A stretch of 6,392 bases of DNA from Desulfovibrionaceae bacterium (lineage in GTDB: Bacteria > Pseudomonadota > Gammaproteobacteria > Burkholderiales > Burkholderiaceae_C): positions 1 through 6,392 of the forward strand of contig WRJY01000187.1 of NCBI GenBank assembly GCA_009778355.1. The letters are read 5' to 3'. This document shows positions 1-4,956 of this stretch, one piece after another. The translations under genes and the position numbers were made by a program. Position 1 is the stretch's first letter. The number at the start of each line of letters is the position of its first letter. Under the pieces are notes generated by a model. The model made no database searches. It was not told the DNA's origin and saw nothing but the letters and a program-made list of their open reading frames with translations.

Positions 1-742
1 TTGCCGCCGCCGGCTGGATGGCGGCGGGGGGCATGACTGCCGCCGCTGGCATGGGCGGCAGCGCCGGGCGCGCGTCCACATTGGCAGGGTCGACGGCAGT
101 GGGCGCACTGCGCATGGCAATGCGCTGGGCGGCGGAGGTAACCTGCGCGCCGCGCGGCAAGACTGCTGGCGGCATGACCGTTGCCGCCGCCTGTTTCCGC
201 AGGAGCGCCGGGGGGTTGGAGTTTCCAGCGGGCGCGGCGGCGGCGTTTGAACCAAACACGATGGGAATGGCTTCCGTCCGGCTGGGGCCGGCTTCAGTCT
301 GGGCCGCACTCAAAATCGAATTGTAGATTTTACGCACATAGCCTTGCAAAAAACCCGTGACGAAATTGCCCGAGTAATAACAACTGAAAGCCTTGCCCCA
401 ATCGCCGCCCGCATCGCGGTAACAATTGGCCAGTATATTCGCGCCCGCCGAAAGATTGGCGCAAATGTCAAAAGCCTTGGCCGGTGTGTCGAACCCGTAT
501 TTGCTGAAATTGACGCGGTTGATCTGCGCCAGACCCAGCGAATAATTATAGCCCTGCGCTTCCAGCATGTTGGCGGTTGCCACCGCCTCGTCCAGATTTT
601 GAGGCTGACGCACCAGACGCCCGCCCACCACGCCGATGGCAAACGGATTGGCGCCCGATTCCACGCTCACCACATGGCGCATCACCTCGGCGGGAATCGC
701 CAGATTCGGGCAACCCACCATCATTTCAAGTCCCGGTAACAT
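1..742 (-). CDS. virB1: VirB1 lytic transglycosylase of the T4SS, 3' end missing
   Basis: VirB1 locally opens peptidoglycan so the secretion apparatus can be assembled. The frame is open from the ATG at 742 to the window edge (247 codons), so the C-terminus is missing. Residues ~15-140 form the SLT domain: catalytic glutamate at 28 (VVSVESGANPFAIGVVGG), the YSLGLAQINRVNF motif with GLAQIN at 70-75, and further matches at CANLSAGANILANCY and SCYYSGNFVTGF. The N-terminus, MLPGLEMMVG, shows no signal peptide, so its route to the periplasm is unclear. Beyond residue ~165 it becomes an Ala/Pro-rich, low-complexity tail (AAATVMPPAV and AAAVMPPAAI recur). GAAGAGG (754-760) lies 11 bases upstream, inside the end of the preceding LprI-like gene. 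Its first ~53 codons are duplicated at 1746-1892. Confidence 0.93.
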   Translation of the reverse strand, partial: MLPGLEMMVGCPNLAIPAEVMRHVVSVESGANPFAIGVVGGRLVRQPQNLDEAVATANMLEAQGYNYSLGLAQINRVNFSKYGFDTPAKAFDICANLSAGANILANCYRDAGGDWGKAFSCYYSGNFVTGFLQGYVRKIYNSILSAAQTEAGPSRTEAIPIVFGSNAAAAPAGNSNPPALLRKQAAATVMPPAVLPRGAQVTSAAQRIAMRSAPTAVDPANVDARPALPPMPAAAVMPPAAIQPAAA

Positions 743-760
743 GATCAGTTCGGCCTCTTC
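599..760 (-). repeat. Direct repeat, copy A: leader and 5' end of intact virB1
   Basis: This segment aligns with 1746-1910 in the same orientation. From 611 to 760 the offset is a constant 1150 bases; by hand about 134 of 150 positions agree, including 42 identical bases at 705-746. A 3-base gap near 604 is needed to extend the match, which then fades below about 580. It covers the ribosome binding site and the first ~48 codons of virB1. The upstream end falls within the last codons of the second LprI-like gene. Confidence 0.9.
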
Positions 761-1221
761 GTTCTTTTGGGCCTGGCGCTGGTATGGCGCCTTGCCGTTT
801 CTTTATGCTGATTCATGTATTCAAGCACGCTGGCGCGTTTGGCGGTTTCGTTGAGCGTGCAACTGTAGGCAGCCAGTGATTGGCCCGCGCCGGATTCGGT
901 TTCCTGATTGCAGTAAGCCCCCATCATGGCACTCCACGCCTGTTCTGCCTGGCGCATTTGCTCCTGCCCAGCACTATCAAACCCGGCCATAAGCTGCTTG
1001 TAAACCTGTTCGAGCCTGGAATTTTGGTAATCAAGCTCAACGTCCATGCAATCGTTCGTGGAAGATGCAACTTCCCCGCTCTGATCCATGCACGCCTTGA
1101 ACGATGCGCGCACGCCCAGCGCATCCATGTCCGTGGCTTGCGCGGGCACAGACAGCGCAAGCAAAAAAAATGACAGCAGAAGCGCCGCGCCGCCTGGCCG
1201 CGAACTGGTGAATCGTTTCAT
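745..1221 (-). CDS. LprI-like (DUF1311) periplasmic lysozyme-inhibitor family protein, copy 2
   Basis: This is a 158-residue paralogue of the preceding gene. I chose the ATG at 1221 because GGAG (1231-1234) lies 9 bases upstream and it gives a clean signal peptide (MKR..., a Leu/Phe core, likely cleavage after SVPAQA at ~29). A start at 1236, directly after the previous stop, would add five residues but has no ribosome binding site. Cysteines at 44, 58, 104 and 121 are separated by 13, 45 and 16 residues, against 14, 45 and 16 in copy 1. The family motifs recur as DCMDVELDYQNSRLEQVYKQ, EQAWSAMMGAYC and CTLNETAKRASVLEYM. Unlike copy 1, it has an extra basic tail of about 20 residues (RRHTSARPKRTKRPN). 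The final codons lie in sequence shared with the virB1 leader, and its stop is 2 bases before the virB1 ATG. Likely periplasmic; a role as immunity protein or lysozyme inhibitor is inferred. Confidence 0.87.
   Translation of the reverse strand: MKRFTSSRPGGAALLLSFFLLALSVPAQATDMDALGVRASFKACMDQSGEVASSTNDCMDVELDYQNSRLEQVYKQLMAGFDSAGQEQMRQAEQAWSAMMGAYCNQETESGAGQSLAAYSCTLNETAKRASVLEYMNQHKETARRHTSARPKRTKRPN
754..760 (-). promoter_or_regulatory. Ribosome binding site of virB1
   Basis: GAAGAGG lies 11 bases before the virB1 ATG and within the last codons of LprI-like copy 2. The same element precedes the truncated virB1 copy at 1904-1910, which supports its being the native virB1 leader. Confidence 0.55.
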
Positions 1222-1230
1222 GTTTTCAGT

Positions 1231-1234
1231 CTCC
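1231..1234 (-). promoter_or_regulatory. Ribosome binding site that sets the start of LprI-like copy 2
   Basis: GGAG lies 9 bases before the ATG at 1219-1221. It falls inside the five-codon extension that a start at 1236 would require, which favours the shorter protein. Confidence 0.6.
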
Positions 1235-1236
1235 AT

Positions 1237-1689
1237 TCATGGATTGCTGTTGACATGGTACACAATGTATTCGAGTTCCGCAGCCCGCTTGGCCGTTTCG
1301 TAAACATTGCAATTCCTGCTTTTCAATACCGCTGCCCGATTGGCGCCTGGCCTTGCATTGCAATAAGCCTTGCGCACCCTGAGCCAAGCCCCCTCCTCCC
1401 GTTCCAGTTGTTTCTGCCTGGCTTTATCGAGCGAAGCCATCAGGTTTTTGTAAACCTTGTCGAGCCGTTCTTCCTGGTATTTATATTCTTCGGTGGTGCA
1501 TTCGAGCGCGGCAGCCGGAGCCTCACCGTCCCTGTGATCGACGCAGCCCGCATATGTCGGACGCAAACCAATGGCCTCATCGCCCGCGCCATTTTGCGCG
1601 AATGCGGTTGAAGAAAACATGGACAACACGATCCATGCCGCCAGCGCCATGCCCGGCGCCCTGATGGCTTCAATGATTTGCCGTTGCAT
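1237..1689 (-). CDS. LprI-like (DUF1311) periplasmic lysozyme-inhibitor family protein, copy 1
   Basis: This 150-residue protein has a signal peptide with likely cleavage after FSSTAFA (about residue 31). Four cysteines sit at 49, 64, 110 and 127. The mature part follows the LprI/DUF1311 pattern: a first Cys in YAGCVD, then ALECTTEEYKYQEERLDKVY, a Lys/Arg/Glu-rich helix ending in GAWLRVRKAYC, and a last Cys before NVYETAKRAAELEY. The best-known member, mycobacterial LprI, inhibits lysozyme. Here it sits downstream of a lysozyme-like T4SS effector, so a periplasmic immunity role is a reasonable inference, not shown. AAGGAG (1702-1707) precedes the ATG with a long 12-base spacing. Its TGA is immediately followed by an ATG in the next gene's frame, so the two LprI genes are probably coupled. 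It shares the cysteine spacing of copy 2 and is clearly its paralogue. Confidence 0.88.
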   Translation of the reverse strand: MQRQIIEAIRAPGMALAAWIVLSMFSSTAFAQNGAGDEAIGLRPTYAGCVDHRDGEAPAAALECTTEEYKYQEERLDKVYKNLMASLDKARQKQLEREEGAWLRVRKAYCNARPGANRAAVLKSRNCNVYETAKRAAELEYIVYHVNSNP

Positions 1690-1701
1690 GAAATAATTTT
1701 G

Positions 1702-1707
1702 CTCCTT
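1702..1707 (-). promoter_or_regulatory. Ribosome binding site of LprI-like copy 1
   Basis: AAGGAG is a strong match to the anti-Shine-Dalgarno sequence but sits 12 bases from the ATG at 1687-1689, longer than the optimum. It follows the TAA of the truncated virB1 copy by only a few bases. Confidence 0.6.
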
Positions 1708-1712
1708 GTCCG

Positions 1713-1892
1713 TTACCCTGCGCTTGAGGCCGTCTCGTCAGGGCCTTGAGACTGCTGGCGCGTCAGGCGGCCGCCCGCCACGCCGATGACAGACGGATTG
1801 ACGCCCGATTCCACGCTCACCACACGGCGCATCACCCCGGCGGGAACCGCCTGGTTCGGGCAACCCACCATCATTTCAAGTCCCGGTAACAT
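1713..1892 (-). pseudogene. Truncated duplicate of the 5' end of virB1
   Basis: This 59-codon frame starts MLPGLEMMVGCPNQAVPAGV and is plainly a second copy of the start of virB1 (742 downward). The match includes the Shine-Dalgarno region and about 53 codons, then is lost, and the frame ends at a TAA (1713-1715). It keeps the transglycosylase glutamate in VVSVESG but lacks the GLAQIN motif and the rest of the fold, so it cannot be an active enzyme. Compared with virB1, it has substitutions such as L14Q, E19G, H23R, F34S and A35V. By hand I count more amino-acid-changing codons (about 9) than silent ones (about 4), which points to relaxed selection. It lies between the effector and the first LprI-like gene. 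If translated, it might still deliver ribosomes to that gene, 23 bases downstream. Confidence 0.88.
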
Positions 1893-1910
1893 GATCCATT
1901 CAGCCTCTTC
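1746..1910 (-). repeat. Direct repeat, copy B: leader and 5' end of truncated virB1 copy
   Basis: This is the partner of the repeat at 599-760, with its identical core at 1855-1896. Similarity begins at GAAGAGG (1904-1910), 32 bases after the effector stop, and weakens after the RQQSQGPDE codons near 1725-1746. Together the two copies bracket the LprI-like gene pair, which is the arrangement expected of an insertion or duplication at the start of virB1. Confidence 0.9.
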
Positions 1911-1941
1911 ATGAATAGCCTGTCGAAAAACATGCGTTCTG

Positions 1942-3210
1942 TCAGCGAGAGTACCCGCCGTACCCCTGCTCCTGCTGCGCCGTTTTCAGATACTGCTGAT
2001 GCTGGTGCTCCTGGCGTTCGCTGCTCCGGTCCCAATCCTGCGCGCTGTGAGCCAAGGAGGTGTTCATCCCCTGGGCGACATTGACTTGCACCTCTTCTGG
2101 AATTGGATAGCGCTGGATCAGGAACAGCTTCTGGCCATCCCGGCTCACGGCAATATCATCAACATGCTTGAACCGGGGGTTGTCATGCATATTGACCGTC
2201 AAAGCGGCGGCCAATTGGTCGAGGTGGCGCTGGTCCATGGCGACGTGACACTGGGCATTGAAGTCATGCAGCCGCTGCCGAACATCAATAAACGCGCCGT
2301 GGCCCGGGTGCCCAGGGTCTGCCAGGGTTGGCGCGTGCTTTTGCTGCTCAACCGCCTTATGCAGACTGGTCAGTGTGTTCGGCCCGGCAATGCCGTCGCC
2401 GGGGTGCAGACCATGATCGCGCTGAAACGCCTGCAACGCGCTGCGTGTATTGGAGCCAAAATGGCCATCGGCGGCGCTCACGGCGTAGCCCAGCGATTGA
2501 AGCTGGGTTTGCAGCTCGGTCACGGCGGCGCCGTGCGCGCCGGGGCGCAGGGCGGTATCGTGATGAACAGGACGAGCGTGATGCGCAGCGGGATTTGAAC
2601 GATGCGCCGTGGAGGGGCCAAGCGGTTCTGTACCGAGTTTTTGCTGATGCTCGCGCACGAATTTCTCGTATTCATCCAGATGGGGCATCACTTTTTTTGC
2701 AGACAACTCCAAGCCGCCGTCTTCTCTGGCCGGTCCATCGTGATGGTATTTGTATATATATTCTTCGCCCTGCCCCCGCTTGTGCGCCAAGGCAGCGTTG
2801 TCTTGATAATGAGCGACCAGGGCATCGGCTTGCATGCGTAAATTATTACGATTGCCGTCGTTGATACCGTAACCGCCTCCCGTCTTGTCTATAAACTGCC
2901 CCAGACCAAATGCTGATGTAGTGCCTGCTGCGGCATCGGGATTGAATCCTGATTCCGCCCGGGCGATTGCCAATACGTAGGCAATTTCGCGCGGCTGCAA
3001 ACCAGCGCGCTCGCCAGAGGCAATCAAGGCGTCAATCGCCCTGATCTGAGTTTGTGCACTGGCATCACCCCAGATGTGCGAATTGCCGGCGGCGCGCCCC
3101 GCCGCTTGGTCGATGGGGTCGTAATAATGACTATCGTGATGGACCCGATCACGGCTGTAAGGCTTACCGCGCGGCTGAATCATTGATGAATACGAGACTT
3201 CGCTGCTCAT
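1942..3210 (-). CDS. Putative X-T4SS antibacterial effector: lysozyme/transglycosylase-like, peptidoglycan-binding and XVIPCD domains
   Basis: This is a 422-residue multidomain protein without a signal peptide. Residues ~55-185 form a lysozyme-like/SLT-type domain with a probable catalytic glutamate at 86 (ARAESGFNPDAAAG) and the downstream motif SAFGLGQF (99-106). A His-rich linker (~200-220) leads to a PG_binding_1 domain at ~222-285 (VTELQTQLQSLGY, DGHFGSNTRSALQAFQRDHG). The last ~125 residues (from DPGHPGHGAF) match the plan of XVIPCD, the VirD4-binding C-terminal signal of Xanthomonadales-like T4SS effectors: an HPxHxxF opening, LAAALTV, an HVDDIAVSRDGQKLFLIQ segment in place of the usual IDHV and FAVQG motifs, QGMNTSL, and a Gln-rich tail. 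The expected role is cleavage of target-cell peptidoglycan after delivery by the T4SS. I chose the ATG at 3210 because GAGAAGG lies 6 bases upstream; an upstream TTG (3225) overlaps that site. Substrate bond and toxicity are inferred. Confidence 0.88.
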   Translation of the reverse strand: MSSEVSYSSMIQPRGKPYSRDRVHHDSHYYDPIDQAAGRAAGNSHIWGDASAQTQIRAIDALIASGERAGLQPREIAYVLAIARAESGFNPDAAAGTTSAFGLGQFIDKTGGGYGINDGNRNNLRMQADALVAHYQDNAALAHKRGQGEEYIYKYHHDGPAREDGGLELSAKKVMPHLDEYEKFVREHQQKLGTEPLGPSTAHRSNPAAHHARPVHHDTALRPGAHGAAVTELQTQLQSLGYAVSAADGHFGSNTRSALQAFQRDHGLHPGDGIAGPNTLTSLHKAVEQQKHAPTLADPGHPGHGAFIDVRQRLHDFNAQCHVAMDQRHLDQLAAALTVNMHDNPRFKHVDDIAVSRDGQKLFLIQRYPIPEEVQVNVAQGMNTSLAHSAQDWDRSSERQEHQHQQYLKTAQQEQGYGGYSR

Positions 3211-3216
3211 GCCATG

Positions 3217-3223
3217 CCTTCTC
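3217..3223 (-). promoter_or_regulatory. Ribosome binding site that sets the effector start
   Basis: GAGAAGG is spaced 6 bases from the ATG at 3208-3210. It overlaps the alternative in-frame TTG at 3225, which therefore is unlikely to be the true start. Confidence 0.7.
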
Positions 3224-3237
3224 AATGTGGTTGACGG

Positions 3238-3795
3238 TTAATGTTGATGCTGGAAATAATCTGGGTACTGGTGTTGAAAATAGTTCATCTTGGGATGGGG
3301 TGTGCCCAGGCCCAGTTCATCGTATAATTTTTCATATTCCATATTGTTTGGGGCTTGGTGGCCGGTCGGCGGAGCGTTTTTGATGAATAATACTGGAGGA
3401 ACGCTGTGCGTAAGCACCTCACCCCGTGTAGAGTAAAGATGAAACCATTCGCAAAATTTACATCCGACTGGCAGCTCCCCATATTCCACTTTAATATATG
3501 GAGCGCCATCCCCGGCTTTGACGCACGCCAGCCCCACGGCGGTATATTCTTCCATGCCGCGCGGCTTTTTCATCTTCAGTCTGCCGCCATCGGCGCGCTG
3601 AAGCATGAGGTCGGTTTGCGTGCAATCCTTGCTGGCGCGCGCGCACTGGATGGTAACTTTTACCTGGCCGCAGTCAATTGTCAATTTGTCAGAATTACCC
3701 AGAGGCGCGGACGGCTCCGCCAGACAATCAGACCATATGCCGCATAGCAACCATACGGGGAAAATGATCCGCGATAAGAATCTGAAATATTTCAT
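3238..3795 (-). CDS. Exported cysteine-rich protein of unknown family; candidate immunity protein
   Basis: I do not recognise this family. The 185-residue protein begins with a classical signal peptide (MKYFRFLSRIIFPVWLLCGI, then a likely cleavage after SDCLA at residue 26), so it should act in the periplasm. The mature part has six cysteines (42, 51, 58, 91, 112, 115), including a CKFC pair inside the conserved-looking stretch GELPVGCKFCEWFHLY. It ends in a Gln/His-rich tail that repeats YFQHQ. It lies directly before the hydrolase effector, 27 bases from that gene's ATG. Exported proteins next to X-T4SS effectors are often their cognate immunity proteins, which is why I suggest that role; no motif proves it. 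The start is ambiguous. An in-frame ATG at 3864 has a better Shine-Dalgarno sequence (GAGGGG at 3872-3877, 7-base spacing), but it would add 23 residues before the signal peptide. I prefer 3795 on protein grounds. AT content looks higher than in virB10 and virB11. Confidence 0.8.
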   Translation of the reverse strand: MKYFRFLSRIIFPVWLLCGIWSDCLAEPSAPLGNSDKLTIDCGQVKVTIQCARASKDCTQTDLMLQRADGGRLKMKKPRGMEEYTAVGLACVKAGDGAPYIKVEYGELPVGCKFCEWFHLYSTRGEVLTHSVPPVLFIKNAPPTGHQAPNNMEYEKLYDELGLGTPHPKMNYFQHQYPDYFQHQH

Positions 3796-3875
3796 AAAAC
3801 TCGCGCCACGCTCAGCGCCTTGATGGTTTTGATGAATTGTTGCGACACGATGGGTTTGCCTCATTGATCTGCCCC

Positions 3876-4922
3876 TCACCCCGCGCTTGCCGCCGCCAGC
3901 GTGCGCTGAGGGTCGAAGTCGATGCCGGTGATATACCGGCTGCCCGCGTGCGCCTTGATGTGCACGACGATGTCGATGGTCATCATCAGCAGGCGCTTGA
4001 TGGTGGCAAACTCCAGCCCCGCGCCTTCGCTCGATGCCTTGACCATCAGCGCAAGCTGGTCCCAGGTCTGCTCGGTACTGCCCGAATGGCAACTGGTGAT
4101 CGAGCCGGGGTGGCCCGAGGCGCAGTTGCGGATGAAGTAAAACGACTCGTCCCCGCGCAACTCGGCCAGAATGATGCGGTCGGGCTTCATGCGCAGACAC
4201 GCTTCCATACAGTTCTTGGCCGTAATGTTGGTGGCGCTTTGCCCGCCCTTGGAATAAAGCAGGTGCACCACATTGGGCTGCGTGATGAACAGCTCGCGCG
4301 CATCCTCGATGGTCACCAGCCGCTCTTCAGAGGGAATGTACTGCACCAGCGACTTCATGAACGTGGTCTTGCCGCTGCCGGTGGCGCCCGAAACCACGAT
4401 ATTCTTCTTGTACAGCACCGCCTGCCGGAAAAAATCGCCATAACGCCGCGCCGCGCGCAGTTCCAGCAGTTCCTGGTCGTGCGCGCTGATCTTGTGGGTA
4501 TCTTCCAGAATCTGGTCGAAAAACCCCTCGTTCTGGTACTGATCCAGCGTCCGTGTGTGCTTGGACGGCAGGCGAATGGTGATGGAAACACTGCCCGCCT
4601 CCACCGCCGGCGCAATCACAAACTGCGCGCGCTGACCGGTCGGAAAAGTCAGCGACACCATCGGCACCAGGTCGGTAATGCGCTGGCCGGTGTTGCTCTC
4701 ATTGACCACCACGGTGCAAAACTGCAAGGCGCGCGTCAGCGTCATGGCCGGCACCTCCACCCGCCGCCAGCCCCCGCGCCCTTCCAGGTAAAGCTCGCCC
4801 GGGCGGTTGATGCAAATCTCCGTCACCTCACCCGAACGGATGAAGTCCAGAATCCCCATCACCGAATACTGGTACTCCAGCAATTCGCTGGAAATATTGG
4901 CGAGCAGTTCGTCGTTCTTCAT
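3876..4922 (-). CDS. virB11: VirB11 hexameric traffic ATPase of the T4SS
   Basis: VirB11 is a cytoplasmic AAA-type secretion ATPase (GspE/PilT/VirB11 superfamily) that powers pilus assembly and substrate transfer at the base of the T4SS. The 348-residue translation is full length. It carries an N-terminal domain (LDFIRSGEVTEICINRPGEL at about 25-44), Walker A GATGSGKTT at 179-187, the acidic Asp box LVTIEDAREL at 202-211, a Walker B region ending in PDRIILAELRGDES at about 247-260, and the His box GHPGSITSCHSGS at 270-282. All motifs needed for nucleotide binding and hydrolysis look intact. The start is the ATG 34 bases after the virB10 stop. The Shine-Dalgarno match there is weak (AGGGT about 15 bases upstream), so translation may depend partly on coupling. 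The Ala-rich tail (LAAASAG) is ordinary C-terminal variation. Confidence 0.97.
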   Translation of the reverse strand: MKNDELLANISSELLEYQYSVMGILDFIRSGEVTEICINRPGELYLEGRGGWRRVEVPAMTLTRALQFCTVVVNESNTGQRITDLVPMVSLTFPTGQRAQFVIAPAVEAGSVSITIRLPSKHTRTLDQYQNEGFFDQILEDTHKISAHDQELLELRAARRYGDFFRQAVLYKKNIVVSGATGSGKTTFMKSLVQYIPSEERLVTIEDARELFITQPNVVHLLYSKGGQSATNITAKNCMEACLRMKPDRIILAELRGDESFYFIRNCASGHPGSITSCHSGSTEQTWDQLALMVKASSEGAGLEFATIKRLLMMTIDIVVHIKAHAGSRYITGIDFDPQRTLAAASAG

Positions 4923-4956
4923 GTGGCGCGCCCGTTACCCTGGTCTCGCCGCCCGG

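Noticed and set aside
310..642. Minus-strand 110-codon frame inside virB1
   Set aside because: It is a different frame of the same strand. The virB1 frame carries the SLT motifs and stays open to the window edge.
1163..1170. Run of eight identical bases in the signal-peptide region of LprI copy 2, considered as a phase-variation tract
   Set aside because: Eight bases is short, the run encodes ordinary Phe/Leu of the hydrophobic core, and nothing else suggests switching.
745..1910. Insertion sequence as carrier of the LprI pair
   Set aside because: I see no transposase and no terminal inverted repeats; the only flanking repeat is the long virB1 segment, too long for a target-site duplication.
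1911..1941. Short gap after the effector stop, examined for a terminator
   Set aside because: I see no convincing GC-rich stem followed by a T run on the transcribed strand; only a trivial TTCATGAA palindrome nearby.
1999..2864. Plus-strand open frames opposite the effector gene
   Set aside because: They have no domain or coherent start, while the minus strand shows three ordered domains.
3796..4200. In-frame upstream extension of the exported protein to 4200, overlapping virB11
   Set aside because: The added residues are Arg/His-rich shadow sequence of virB11, and a clean signal peptide begins at 3795.
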